Shown here piece by piece: positions 24,953 through 38,187 of a stretch of 64,000 nucleotides of DNA; position 1 is the first letter of the stretch; every line of letters starts with the position of its first letter. The notes under the pieces are model-generated. The model was not told where the DNA came from and ran no database searches. It saw only the letters and a program-made list of their open reading frames with translations. This stretch comes from Paguma larvata. Taxonomy: Eukaryota; Chordata; Mammalia; Carnivora; Viverridae. The stretch is from positions 110,215,746 to 110,279,745 of the forward strand of contig CM057826.1 in assembly GCA_030068075.1 (NCBI GenBank). The letters are read 5' to 3'. Position numbers and translations under genes: made by a program.

Positions 24953-25081
24953 CTGCATCTCTCCTTTCTCATCAGGCTTAGCTGGTTTTGCAGCCTCAGT
25001 AGCTGAATTTTTCAAACTTTCTTTGCTACAGCGCAGAAGTACTTCTACTACATATAAAGGATCCAGTTCACCGGAATTAGG
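24953..25081 (-). CDS. MTREX: MTREX exon k, KOW domain continued (about residues 685-727)
   Basis: This 129-nt phase-0 exon encodes PNSGELDPLYVVEVLLRCSK, ESLKNSATEAAKPAKPDEKG and EMQ. The first half is KOW beta structure; the alanine/lysine-rich second half is a low-complexity loop. The acceptor is TTTTTCTAG|CCT. The donor ATGCAG|GTTTGG is poor at positions +3 to +6. It has long introns on both sides (10.0 and 19.0 kb), and its removal would keep frame. Confidence 0.96.
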
Positions 25082-27432
25082 CTAGAAAAAAACAAGATAA
25101 AAGAAACTTACTATATCTTAAAAATTAACAGACAAATTTTAAGTTGTGTATATACAGGGACTATGTTCTCAACATTTAGGATTATGATCCTAAATATTTA
25201 TATCATGATATGAAGGCTGTCCTTTGTCCTTCAACATGCTTCCCTGGATGAAAAAACACAGAAATTACCTGATATTGCAGAATTCAGATGAGATTGAGTG
25301 TGCTCAAAATGGTATGGCTGTAGACTTGATACTTAGGAATTTAAAGACTATGAGTTGCTAACTATGACATAAAAAGCCATTTCAAGTTTCTAAAGATTAG
25401 TTTAACATTTCATTTATTAGAATTAAAAAAAGAAACTTTAAGTAATTAACAGTATCAGAAAACAAATCTGTATCTTCAAATTATCCTAATTAAACATAAA
25501 AATTGTCCTAAAAGTAGATAAGTTTATTGCTTAGTAGATTAGCACCTCTATAATGTGGTTTTGTATCATTCTATTAAGACTTTATTAAAAGACATTTGTC
25601 TTTTATATTCTCTAATAAAAACATGATTGTCGAGATCCAAAGATTAATTGCATCTATAATTTATGATAATTTGTTTGACAGCATTATCTTTCAAATAGCA
25701 GTAAGAAATTTTTCTTCAGTAAAGAATTCCTCTCGGCTTTTTAATTCAATGAGTTATCTCTTTTGCATAAAAGCAATAAAAAGAAAGTTATTTTGATTAA
25801 GGAGTGAACATGTCAAAGAAGTGACTGCTTAGTACCCCCCAGGCACAGTTATTGTTCAAAACTGGAAAACTTTTAAGAAATGACAATAAACCCATACATA
25901 CAATCTATTTCTGTAATCAACTACCAATTGCTTAACAATGGTAAAATATATTTCCAAATAAAAAACAAAAATCCAATCATGGTTATCTTAAATTACTGAG
26001 TTCAGATTTTTGAAAGCATAAGCTCCTTTCCTCAAGAAAACTCAGTTTTTTTCCTTCAACTGGGTTCTTTTTTTCTCCCTCAATAAACATCTTTTTCAAA
26101 ATATGGTTACTTTTAAAAACGTTTCAAAGCATTCTTCATTTTTGTATAGACACAAACAAAAGCCAGACATTATTTTCAATTAGGTCTGTATCTGCAAAGA
26201 TTATGAATTATCTAGAGCTTAGTCACTATAAAATGATTTTGAGAACAATGAGCCGAATAGTTACGACCCAACTGTTAATTCTTACAGGGGACAAATGACT
26301 GTAAGGACAATCAAAGACTATTATCTTCAGTTTTCCAGAAGGGAAAAAACCCTCTGTGTAGACACATTTCACAGTTTAATTAATGAATTAACTCCAAAAT
26401 GTTAGGTGACAAGTAAGTACTTAAACAAAAATTTTTAAGATTTAGGAACAATCTGTAATGTAGATAATTTAAAACTGTCTTATTGGGTTTAGCTCCAACT
26501 CCACAGATTTTTTTCAATTAATATTTAATCCCTTTATAAGCTGTAACACTTACAGAAGTAACTGTTAGAACTCAAGTATATCATATGTAATCTTTGTAAA
26601 GCTATCAAAATCACACATTACAGAGATATTCCTTAAGTGTTAGGAAAGAAGCACACCTCAAGCACACCATTTCCTAAATGGAAATCTGCTGTTAAAAGTA
26701 TTACCTAAGATTATAAAACTGTTCTTCTCATTGAACTACTTCTAAGTTCTGTACTGTGGTGACGACAGGTCAACAACGTCATCCTTCACTTAAGAGAAAA
26801 TAGTTATTCAATGTTCTATTTGGCTTTTCCATGATTGTCTTAGTATAAATTCTTTAAATTTTTATAACTATCTCCTTATTTTTAATTTCTTAATCATATA
26901 ATTAAACTATCTTTTTCCTAACTTCATTCTTTTTAAAATGTAGCTAATTTCTTACTAGAAATGGAAATTTTCATATTAAAATGTAATTTTGGTAATCTCA
27001 AGTGTGTAGAATGTAAAGAAATAATATAAAATAAATGTTGACAATAACACTTGAATCTCTTTAAAATGCTTCAACTATTTTCTTCCTCTGTGAATTCTTC
27101 CTCTCTCTACCAAACTGTATTAACCTACAAAAACCTCTGAATTAGTATTGATAGGTTACATAATCAACAAAAAAGTATTTCATGTTTTTAGTGAACAAAT
27201 GTAAACAACTTAGTGGGAAAATCCATTTTACCATCAAGTTAAGCAGAAAAAAGTGAAATATGTTCTTCCCTATTCCCCATTCCATACTTGCCTAAAAAAA
27301 TTCTCATCACCCGGCACTACTGTTAAACATGGATTAAGGACCAAAAGAGGCAAATCATTCAAAAACTTGTTTACAGTGTGTGTATAAATGTAATTATAAT
27401 TATGTTAGGGATAATTTTTCTCCCTTAAAAAT
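25082..27432. other. Unique AT-rich intron, no feature recognised
   Basis: Between exon k and a LINE-1 I find no long ORF, RNA gene or clear repeat; the sequence is about two-thirds A+T. Confidence 0.6.
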
Positions 27433-28783
27433 GTAAAACCTGAGATCAACTACCAGCATGAGAGCATGAGGAGTATCACAAACCCGCCTCCCAAGAAAAC
27501 GTAAGAAAGTTATAAAAAACCAATCATGTCAAGTCTCTTTCTGGAAATGGTCCTAAAGACATAAAGCAAAGGAAGAAACATCTATTCAAGAAAATACACT
27601 AAAATTCATTAGAAACAACATGAGTATGATACCTAAGCGAAGATCACTCCCACTTCATTCCTCCTAACCCAACAAGACAGAAACTGCAGACTAGTGAAGC
27701 CAAAAAACACAGCAACGCTGCTCCCTTCTCCCTGAAGCTCTCTCAGCTGGAAGGCAATCTTCCAGAGACGGGTAGGATGGCAGTGTTTCTTAACTTGTTC
27801 CCACCTACCCATTGCTGAGGCTAAGTTTGGGGCAAGTGAATCTGAGAGGTAGGGGCTCCCTTCTTCTGCCTGGCCACGAGTGGTTGGCTAGAGACTCTCT
27901 CTCAGGTGTGGTACTGCTGAGAATGCCGGGGCCTCAACTGCTCTTGATGACCTGACCATTAAGGCGCTGATGTCAGACTGGGAGAGGCAAGTTGTAAATA
28001 CTTGAGGCTACTGCCTCCATGCTTTACCTGCCAGGTCCTTACCTAAACAGTTTAGGACCTGCTAGGGAAAGCCGGTTATGAGTGGGGGGTGGAACAGACT
28101 TCACTCAATCCAGCTAATCACTAACCTAATAAACAAATAAATAACAATATGCCTGTGAGAGGGGAGGGAAAGAGGGACCAGTACCAAGAGTGCTACATTA
28201 TTTAAAATGTCCAATTTCAAAGAAAAAATGTTAAGACGTGAACAGAAAAATTTAATCTAAGACCTATGTACCACAAAAAAGCAAGAAACAGAAGAAAGTG
28301 TCTATAAGAGTGATCAGATGTTATATTAAACAAAGACTTATTGGAAGCCAGTATAAATATGTTCAAACAAGTAAAAGAACCATAATTAAGGAAGTAAAGA
28401 AAGGTCAATAACAATATCCTATCGAATAGAGAATATCAATAAAAACAGAGAACGTAAAAAGAACCAAAAAGGAAATCCATGAATTCATTATGTACAATGT
28501 CGGAAATGAAAAAAATTACTAGAAGGGCTTAACAGATCTGAAGGAGCAGAAGAAAAGAGCACATCTGAAGACAGACTGACAGAGATTATGCAATCCAAAA
28601 ACCGGGGGAAAAAAGGAGACAAACAGAACCTCAGAGGAAAGTAGGGTAACAACGCTAACGAACTGTGTACCTATGTAACTATGCTAATTTCAGATGAATT
28701 TCTCCTTTAATACATCACAAAAACGCATGAAGCAAAAAATGACAGAAATGAAGAGAGAGCCAATTCAAAAACAATAGTTGAGG

Positions 28784-28910
28784 GATCCCTGGTGGTTCAG
28801 TCGGTTAAGCATCCGACTCTGGATTTCAGCTAAGGTCATAATACCCCTGCTTGAGATTTTCAATCTCCTTTTCTCTCTCTCTCTCTCAAAATAAACTTTT
28901 AGACAAAACA
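28784..28910 (+). repeat. Can-SINE, shortened
   Basis: GGGATCCCTGGTGGTTCAGT head, CT-rich end; flanked by AACAATAGTTGAG / AATAATAGTTGAG. Confidence 0.88.
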
Positions 28911-29199
28911 AAAATAATAGTTGAGACTTCACTATCTCACTTTTAATAATGGATAGAACAACTAAACATAAAGATCTGAAAAAAAAAGAAACAGAAGTCT
29001 TAACACTATAAACCAACCTCACCTAAAAGACATCTATAGAATGTCTTGACCAAAATATACATTCTTCTCAACTGCACATAAAACATTCTGCAGGATAGAT
29101 CACATGTCAGGCCATTAAACAAATCTCAACAAATTCAAAGGGACTGAAATAATACCAATTATTTCTCAACAACAATAGAATGACATTAAAAATCAAATT

Positions 29200-29421
29200 A
29201 GGGGGCACCTGGGTGGCTCAGTCAGTTAAGCGTTTGACTTCGGCTCAGGTCACGATCTCATGGTTCATGGGTTCAAGCTGTCTTAACCAGCTCAGAGCCT
29301 GGAGCCTGCTTCCAATTCTGTGTCTCCCTCTCTCTCTGCCCTTCCCGCACTTGTGCTCTGTTTCTCTGTTTCTCTCTCTGTCTCTCTCTCTCTCAAAAAT
29401 AAACATAAAAAAAAAAAAAAC
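29200..29421 (+). repeat. Can-SINE
   Basis: GGGGGCACCTGGGTGGCTCA head, long CT tract, A-tail of about 14; inserted in LINE-1. Confidence 0.93.
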
Positions 29422-31379
29422 ACAGGCAGAAATTTGGGAATTTCATGAATATATCGTAATCAACACATTCCTAAATAACCAGTGAGTCAAAGAAGAAATC
29501 AAAAGGGAAATTAGAAAACTCCTGGAAGTGAATGAAAATGAAGAAACGATATACCGAAACTTAAGGGATTCAGTAAAAATATCTGCAGTGAAATTAACAG
29601 GCATAAATGCCTATATTGAACTGGAAGAAAGGCCTCCAATTAATTATTTAAGCTCCCACCTAAAGACAATAAAAAAGAAAAGCAAACTAAACCTAAAGCT
29701 AACAGATGGAAGGAGTAATAAAGATGGAGCAGAAATTAATGAAAATGAAAAAACAGAAAAGAAAAACCCATTGAAATAAAAAAGCTGGTTCTTTGAGAGC
29801 AACAAAACTGACAAATGTTTGGCTATATGAAAGATTCAAATTATTAGAATGAGAAATCAAAGAGGGATAATACAGACCCTACTTATGGAAATAAATAGGA
29901 TTATAAAGTACTATGATGAACTGTATACAAGTAAATTAGGTAACCTAGATGAAATGGACTAATTTCTAAGAAAGCAAATAAATGAAACAGATTAGAGAAG
30001 AAATAAACAGACCTATAAAACTGACTTAGTAATAGTAAACTACCTACAAAGAAAAGTTGATGCCCAGGTGTTCTCACTGACAAATTCTTCCAATTAAAAA
30101 AAAATTAATACTAGTTCTTTAAAAACTCTTCAAAAAAGAGAAGGGGAACACTTTCAAACTCATTATGAGGCCAGCATTAATCTGTTACCAAACCCAGACA
30201 AAGATATCACAAGAAAACTACAGATGTGTATCTCCTGTAAATATGAATGCGAAAGTCTTATGCAATATACGAGCAAACTGAATCCAGCAACACAAAGAAA
30301 AAATAATATAATCCCCCAGGTGGCATTCACCCAGGAATCCAAAATTGGTTTAACATGTGAAAATCAATCTAATATACTGTTATCAGAATAAATACAAGAT
30401 AGAATAATAAACAACCACATGATTATCTGAATAGGTACCTAAAAAGCTTTTGACAAAATAAAACAATCTTTCATGACAAAAACACTCAAACTAGGAACAG
30501 AAAGAAACTTCCTGAACTTGTTGAAGGACACTTACCAAAACCAAAAGCTAACATTCTTAATGGATAAAACCTGGAACATTTTACCCCTAACTTAGGAAAA
30601 TGACGATATCTGCTCTCAAACTTCTATTAATATTGTACTCAAGGTTTTAGCCAGAACAATTAGCCACCCCCCCCCAAAAAAAGTAACTAAAATGCATTCA
30701 CACTGGGAAGATGGAAGTAAAACCATCTCTATTTACAGACATGACAGAGCCCTGAATACAGAAAAAAACATAAAATTTATACTTGGAAAGAAAGAAGTTA
30801 TTAATTAAAGAAGACCTAATTAAGAGGGGAAATGTGCTATGTGCATGATTGAAAGACTTAATTATATTAAGACAGCAATAATCTCCAAACTGATCTACAG
30901 ATTCAGTGCAAGCCCTCTGAGAAACCCAGCTGACTTCTTTGTAAAAACTGACACGCAGATAATCAAATTCATATGGAATTGTAAGAATCCCTGAAGAGCC
31001 AAAACAATCCTGAAAAAGAAGAACAAAGTTGGAGAACTCCTAAGTCTACTTTTTTGAAACTTAGATCTTTTGAAACAAAGATATAGTAAATGAAGACAAC
31101 AGCATTAGGACACAGAGGTCAATGGAATGGAACTGAGAGTCCAGAAATAAACCTATGTCTATGATCATCTGATATTTGGTAAGGATGACAAGACCATTTA
31201 AAGAGGAAGAAATTTCCCAACCACCAGGGTTAGGACAAGAATGAAGCTGGATCCTTATCTTATACTACATACAAAAATTAACTAAAAATGGATCAAGAGC
31301 CTAAATATAAGGGCTAAAACAATAAAACTCTTAGAAGAAAACACAGGGGTAAATCTTCATGACCTTGATGTGGCAGTAA

Positions 31380-31594
31380 TTTTTTTTTAATGTTTGTTTA
31401 TTTTTGAGAGAGAGAGAGAACGAGTAGAGGAGGGGTGGGTGGTGAGGGGGAGGGTGTGTGGGTAGAAAAGAGGATCTGGAGGGAGGTCTGTTCTGACAGC
31501 AGAGAGCCCGATGTGGAAACTGAATTCATGAACTGTAAGGTCATGACCTGTGCCTAAGTCAGACACTTAACTGACTGAGCCACTCAGGCATCCC
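31380..31594 (-). repeat. Can-SINE
   Basis: Minus-strand SINE ending GAGCCACTCAGGCATCCC; flanked by GGCAGTAATTT / GGCAGTAGTTT. Confidence 0.92.
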
Positions 31595-31873
31595 GGCAGT
31601 AGTTTCTTATACAGGATACCAGAACTGTGAGTAACAAGTAAAAAAAAAATAGATTAATTGGATTACATCAAAATTAAAAACTTTTTGTGCTTCAAAGGAC
31701 ACTATCAAGAAAGTGAAGACAAGACAGAAAATGGGAGATAAAAATTTGGAAATCAAGTATCATAAAAAACTCATAACTTAGTAATAAAATGAAAACTCAA
31801 TTTCAATATGAGAAAAAGAGCTGAAGACATTTCTCCAAAGAATATACAAATGGCCAATGGGCACATAAAAAGA

Positions 31874-32103
31874 GGGGCACCTGGGGAGCTCAGTCAGGTG
31901 AGCTTCCTACTTCGGCTCAGTTCATGATTTCACAGGTCGTGGGTTAGAGCCCACGTCAGGCTCTGTGCTGACAGCTGGAGCCTGGAACCTGCTTCAAATC
32001 CTGTTTCTCCCTCCATCTCGGCCCCTCTCCTGCTTGCACTCTGTCTCTCTCTCTCAAAAATATACATTGAAAATAAATAAACTTAAAAAAAATTTTTAAA
32101 AAA
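31874..32103 (+). repeat. Can-SINE
   Basis: GGGGCACCTGGGGAGCTCAG head; flanked by CACATAAAAAGA copies. Confidence 0.93.
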
Positions 32104-33266
32104 CACATAAAAAGATCCTCAACACAATCAGTCATCACGGAAATACAAATCAGGACCACAATGAGATACCACTATACACCAAAAGTAATCAAAAAGTCAG
32201 ATATTAAGGGTTGGTGAAGACGTGAAGAAATCGAAACTCTCATACATTGCTACTGGGAACGTGAAATGCTGCAGCCACTTTAGAAAACAACCTGGCAGTT
32301 CTTTAAATGGTCACACGGTATCCCTAGGACCCAGCAATTTCACTCCCAAGAGAAATGAAAACATACGTCCACACAAAAACTCAGACATGGATGTTTACAG
32401 GGTATTATTCATAATAGCCCAAAGGTGGAAAAAGTCCAAGGATAAACAAAACATAGTGTATCTGTACAATGGAATGCTATCCAATCATAAAAAGAAATGA
32501 AGTGCTGATATATACAACATGCTTAAACCCTGAAAACGTTATGCTAAGCCAGACACAGAAGACCAAATGCCACATCATGACTCAATTTTATGAAATTTTC
32601 AGAATGGGCAAAACTACAGAGAGTAGATCAGTAGTTGTTTAGGACTGAGGGTATGGAAAGAAAGGGTAGAAAGACATAAGTTTCCTTTTCCTTCTGAGGT
32701 GATGAAAATATTCTGAAATTGTGGTGATGGTGAATATACTAAAAGTCATTGAGTAAACAGTATAGTGTATAAATACTATCTCAATAAAGCTGGTGAAAAA
32801 AGAAACACACACAAAATGTTAACCCTGTAGTGAAAAAAATATACAGCACTCCAGTACACTGTAGATAAAAATATTCTGCCCTAACAAATTTCCTTAAATA
32901 CAGACAAGTTATGGAATGAATAAACTGGCAACAGCTCTTCCATCACGGGTTACAGAAGTATGAATGGAACCACAACACTTAGCATTCATTTACTGCCACA
33001 CTTTCCATTGTACACACAAAACAACAGAACAGCTGTCAGAAGTTCCTTTAAAGTGCTTCTCAAGGAAAATCATGTCTTTGTTACTAATGATTATTCCTAA
33101 AGAAAATAATGTGTGTGTGTGTATGGAAAGAAGAGGCAAGCAAGCATTTAAGAGTTTGCTCATGGCTAAAGGTAGTGATCTAGTCACGACTCAAATGAAA
33201 AATACCGGTGCAATCTTTGTCAAGGTTAAAATTCCAAGCTTCACTCCATTGTGTATTTTTTAAAAT

Positions 33267-33476
33267 ATTTTTTTAATGTTTATTTATTTTTGAGACATAC
33301 AGACAGAGCGTGAGCAGGAGAAGGGCAGAGAGAGAGGGAGACACAGAATCCGAAGCAGGCTCCAGGCTCTGAGCTGTCAGCACAGAGCCTGATGTGGGGC
33401 TCGAACTCATAGACTGCGAGATCATGACCTGAGCCGAAGTCGGCTGCTTAACCAACTGAGCCACCCGGGCGACCCT
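33267..33476 (-). repeat. Can-SINE
   Basis: Minus-strand SINE ending GAGCCACCCGGGCGACCC. CATTGTGTATTTTTTAAAA copies at 33247 and 33500 are probably its target-site duplication, with an extra 24-base T-rich stretch on one side. Confidence 0.92.
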
Positions 33477-34079
33477 TTTATTTCTTTTTAATTTTTTTTC
33501 ATTGTGTATTTTTTTAAAAGGGGGAGGGACAGAACGAGAGAGGCAAACTTTATCCAGTTTAATACTGTTAGACTCAAGAGAGCCAATATTTTTTTTGAAA
33601 CCTTACCATCACTAACACTCCCCTCAACTCCCACACAAGACTGTCTTCTAGTTCCTCAGTCTCCTCCAAGTGAACCCTTCTATTGCCATCCTCCTCTGAC
33701 TCACTCCCAAAACAGTCAGAGTCTCCTTAATTGAGGAACTTTCATCTACTATGCTATCTCTTCCAAAATCCTTCAAACACTGTAACAGTACAGTAACTTC
33801 TGATCAGATCAATCCCTCCCTCAAAAATAAACATTTAAAAAAGCAAACAACCAAACTAAACCCAAGCAAACCGATTGGCCAACCAACTAATCTTCAAACA
33901 CGTGTTCTACCATTGTTTTCACATGTTTAGGTTGAGACCCGATATACTCAAATGTATATTTTAACTATTTTCCATGATTAACTTCAATACTTATAAAAAT
34001 TCTACTCTTTTCCTGAGATGTTCTGGGCCTGCTGCATATCGCTGCTCCTCCAGCAGTAAATATCCATTAAATGAACATT

Positions 34080-34275
34080 ACTCTTTCTTCAAGGTTCCTT
34101 TAAAAGTTTAAATTATCTTCCTAATTAGATGCCTTCTCTAATAGCTCAGATAGAATTTCTTCCTCCTCCGTGCTACGAATGCACTTTATTTACGTCTTTA
34201 CCAAAGTACTTATACTATTCTGCCTTTTATTTTCATTATCTGCTTTCTGCTGTTCACCAAAAGACGTGAGCGATC
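34080..34275 (+). repeat. L2-like LINE fragment
   Basis: CTCTTTCTTCAAGGTTCCTT, ATTAGATGCCTTCTCTAATA and AATGCACTTTATTTACGTCT match the order of L2 3' landmarks, with many changes. Confidence 0.5.
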
Positions 34276-35095
34276 ATCATAAAAATACCCATCACAAATC
34301 TATGACCTTAATTGTTTCTCCACAACAAGTGGTTTCAGTATCTCTAAATTCATTTCTATATTTCAGGAGTAACTTCCAATCTGAAAGCTTAATAACTACA
34401 TCTTCTATAAACAGGTGGGACAAAGAAGTTAATGACGACAAAACCATAATGATCAATCTTACGAAAATGCAGATACCATCTATGAAAGCTATTAGTTTTT
34501 AAAGGTAAGGAAAAATATACATGGTGACACAAAATGTCTTGCTTGAGGTCACATATTGGCAGACAAAGAAAATGTAACAGAATGACTAACTTAATTTCAA
34601 AATAGTCACTCATCTAACAAGTTAACAAATCTTCCTTGCATTTATATATAAATAATCTTTTCAAAATATTTATATAAACAATGACCAAAGTAAACTTTTT
34701 TACTGTCTTCCTTTACAGGGAATAAGTAAAACTGACTAGCTCATCTAATACCTTTTCTTCAACTCTCCATTATATACCTGAATCAAAAATCTAATTTCAG
34801 TGTCAGAAGCTAATTTTTTCTAATATTCAATTTAAAGAATAAAATTATAAAAAGTACTAATGAACTCAGAGAAGACATGTAAATTATTATGAAATTAAAA
34901 TCTGTTGTTGTTAGGAAAATAACCATAGCAGATTAAAGACAAAATTTAAGAGAATTCAAAACCTTAATTCCTTATGGCAGAATTTAATACAGCTTCTCTT
35001 AAGGTAATGCTGTCTCTACTTTGATCAATTTCATGAGTCTGAAAAAACTTTACTAAAAATTTAAATATGATACTACCTTAAGGGAAATGGTTTAC

Positions 35096-35164
35096 CTTAA
35101 CATTTGACTTTTTGGAGAAATTTACCACTACTCCCCAGCCAAAATCATCTCCTTCATTCTTTAC
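35096..35164 (-). CDS. MTREX: MTREX exon j, KOW core (about residues 662-684)
   Basis: This small 69-nt phase-0 exon encodes VKNEGDDFGWGVVVNFSKKS then NVK. GDDFGWGVVVNF is the first KOW beta-hairpin, in the arch fist that docks arch-interacting motifs and structured RNA. The acceptor is CCCTTTTTTTTTTAG|GTAAAG and the donor is TTAAG|GTAAAC. The exon begins with GTAAAG, so the acceptor is also a potential 5' splice site. Skipping would remove 23 residues in frame. Confidence 0.96.
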
Positions 35165-35763
35165 CTAAAAAAAAAGGGAAGCAGGTAAACAAGAACATTT
35201 ATGACAAAAGGCAATTTTAGACTCTCATGCCCACATTACAGGCTAATAAAACTGAGTTTTCCTGGTAAAATTTTTTGAAAGATCACTGTTAAATATAAGT
35301 AAAAAGATAATGACCCTAAAGAAAGAAATCACCACCAAATTTCATAGGCCTAAAACAGCAATAGGAATCTCTCAACAGGCAATAAAATACATAAAATGTT
35401 ATGATGTGTATGTTCTGAAAATATCTGAAATCTTTCTGCATTTTATGGCTAATGAATTCAACCAGGACTTAAAACTACCTATAAAACTGCTTCTGTGTTT
35501 TGATTACTGGTAATATTTTATGTTATTTCCAACAGCGTCTACTTCAATTTATATCCCCCAAAATGATAATCAATGCAGATTAAAAGGTCTTCACCCATGA
35601 CCCTACCCCCAATCAATCTCATGTGAAATGTGTAAAAACGATATAATAAATATAGATCAAGTCTTGTAATAGGAAGCATTTCTACAAGAAAAAATATTAA
35701 AATCCCTATCTAAAAAATATTAAATACTGAAACCTCCAAATAATTTCTAAAAAAATGACATAC

Positions 35764-35936
35764 CTTTACCAAACGACCAGGCTGTAGAAAAGGTAAGCAA
35801 TATTTTGGTTTGTGAATATATTCTTCAATTTCTTTACCCAGTTTGGCAAGCTGCTGTCTAATCTTGTAATAGATGACAACACTTTCCTCATTTGGTATTA
35901 CTATTTTATTATACTGTTCTTCTGAGTTCTTTACCT
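35764..35936 (-). CDS. MTREX: MTREX exon i, first arch stalk (about residues 604-661)
   Basis: This 173-nt exon reads KVKNSEEQYNKIVIPNEESV, VIYYKIRQQLAKLGKEIEEY and IHKPKYCLPFLQPGRLVK. The long helical part is the outgoing stalk of the MTR4 arch; LPFLQPGRLVK enters the KOW domain that binds exosome adaptors. The acceptor is TTTATTTATAG|AG and the donor is AAAG|GTATGT. The exon's third to eighth bases are GTAAAG, a donor-like hexamer directly after the acceptor. Confidence 0.96.
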
Positions 35937-36289
35937 CTATAAATAAAACACATACAAAATATTAAACAAATATACTTTATGTAAATTATAAGTATGTATA
36001 AGATACATCTGTTTTCCTACTGCAAATGCAGAAACGGAAGTCAGCTTGCACTGACAACTGTAAGTAATCCTGTGTATTTTCTCCTTTCTACATTAAGGTG
36101 CTACATTAAAGTTTCTCAACTCACGAACTGTGAACCCTCAAAGTGGGTCTAAATTGGCAGGGATGATGTCTGATGAGCTGTTCCTCTCCTATGGATGTGG
36201 GAAGGGGGTTACCTATACTAGGCCTATACTCATCAATGCAGCACTGTCCTGTAAACCTTTCCTTGACAGTAGAAATGTACTATGTCAGT

Positions 36290-36490
36290 TTTTTCCAATA
36301 TATTGTCAGCAGACACTAGCCATAAGTGGCTATCTAAATTCAAATTAATTGAAAATTAAACATTTAGTTCCTCAATAGCACTAGCACCATTTCAAATACT
36401 CAACTGCCACAGGTGGTTACTGACTTCTGCACTTGAATAGCACAGATATAGAACATTTTCACCACTGTATTAAGTCCCACTGGATAGAAC
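36290..36490. mobile_element. Old hAT-like MER transposon fossil
   Basis: CATAAGTGGCTATCTAAATT, CAACTGCCACAGGTGGTTAC and CACAGATATAGAACATTTTC resemble a widespread mammalian MER element (CACATGTGGCTATTTAAATT type). Family name not assigned. Confidence 0.5.
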
Positions 36491-36889
36491 TATTTTGGAC
36501 CTTTTAAGTAATATGCCACTTTCACTTTCAGCAAGAATCCAGTTTGCTACTGACATCAGACTTTTACCACCACCAGGGTCTAGGTCGCTAAAACTGAGGA
36601 TGGGCAATTTAATTATAGTTCTTTTCTCTACTCAGTCAGCAGCCAAAACAGAGGCTCCTTTCCACAAGCGACCTCTTAGTTAATCTAACTATCTGTGATA
36701 CCATTCCCTGCTCCAATTCTTGCATCTAGTGCTGACCTCCCTTCCTCACTCATTTCATTACACCTCCATTCCACTGTGAACAAATGCTATTTCAACTGGG
36801 GTAAAATTACACCCACCAGAAAACTCACCAATAATACATTCAGTACATTCACAACATATAGGACTCTCACCATCACGCCGTTCTAGAAT

Positions 36890-37965
36890 ATTTTCACTGC
36901 TTCAAATGGAAACTCCATACTCCTTAAGCAAACACTCTTCATTCCCTCCTTCCCTTAGCCTCTGACAATCTATCTGTCTGCTTTATATCTGTATGGATTC
37001 TAGATATTTCACATACATGTGATCACATTAGATGTGGCCTTTTGTGTTTGGCCTCTCCTCACTGAGCAGGTTTTCAAGGTTCACCCACACTGCAGGATAG
37101 CATGTATCAGTTTTTCACTCCTTTTTATGGCTGCATATTATTTCACTACAGGAGTATACCATTTTAGTGATCTGTTTACCCGATGATGGACATTTGAATT
37201 ATTTCCACCTTTTGGTTACTGTGAATAGTGTTGTTATGAACACTCATGCACCAGTTTTTGTTTGGAAAAAAAATTTTTTTTGGTTATATGCCCTGGAGTG
37301 TAATTGTTGGATCTTATAATTCTATATAAAACTTGGTGAGGAAGTGCTGAACTATTTTCCACCATCACCACACCATTTTGTAAATTATCTTAAAACAAAA
37401 ACAAAAAAAACCAAAAACGCCTATCCTGGTGAGTGTGAAGTGGCATCTCTATTTCATGATTGGCACTTCCCCAATAACTAATGATGGTGAGTATCTTTTC
37501 ATGTGCTCGTTGGCTAACGGTTTATCCTCTTTGGGGAAAAACGTCTATTCAAATGATCTGTCCACTTAAAAATTACATTATTTGCCTTCTTTTTGAGTTA
37601 TTGAGAGTTCTTTACGTATTCTGGATACTAGACCCTTATGAGATGTGATTTGCAAATTATTTTCTCCTACTCTGTGGACTTTCTTTTTACTTTACTGTTG
37701 GTGTCTATGAAAGTATCAAAGTTTCCGATTTTGATGAAATCAAAATTCCTTTACTTTTCCTTTTGTTGCTTTTGCTTTCATTGTCTTATATAAGAACAGA
37801 CTGCCAAATTCGGGGTTATGGGGGTTTACATCTATGTTTTCTTCTAAGAGTTTTATGGTTTCAGCTCTTCTTATAGGACTTTCATTTAATTGTAGTTAAT
37901 TTTTGTATATGCTAAGGTCTCATTTCGTTCTTTTACATGTGGCTATCCCACTACCCCAAGAGCGT
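36890..37965 (-). mobile_element. LINE-1 3'-end fragment, minus strand
   Basis: Read on the minus strand it ends in L1 ORF2/3' UTR sequence. On the plus strand GATGGACATTTGAATTATTT and ACTGTGAATAGTGTTGTTAT are the complement of the usual L1 3' coding end. It is the largest L1 fragment in the same direction as MTREX. Confidence 0.75.
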
Positions 37966-38009
37966 GTGTTGAAAATCAACTGACTATAGGTGTATGGATT
38001 TATTTTTAT

Positions 38010-38187
38010 TTTTTTAATTTTTTTTAACGTTTTTATTTATTTTTTTGAGAGACATATAGACAGAGTGTGATACAGAATCTGTATCTCCTGAGCCATCAGC
38101 ACAGAGCCTGATGCGGGGCTCGAACTCACAGATGGTTAGATCATGACCTGAACTGAAGTCAGCCGCCCAACGGACTTCACACACTCC
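38010..38187 (-). repeat. Can-SINE, head missing
   Basis: Minus-strand SINE whose head stops at AGTCAGCCGCCCAAC; flanked by GGATTTATTTTTA copies. Confidence 0.88.

Larger units (their letters stand above)
27433..32815 (+). mobile_element. LINE-1, long but decayed
   Basis: A G+C-richer 5' UTR (27640-28110) leads into ORF1-like sequence (about 28200-28760) and ORF2 (about 29030-32600), and the element ends at TATCTCAATAAAGCTGG near 32785. The largest remaining ORF is about 100 codons. Can-SINEs interrupt it at about 28784, 29200, 31380 and 31874. Antisense to MTREX, in the intron between exons j and k. Confidence 0.82.
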
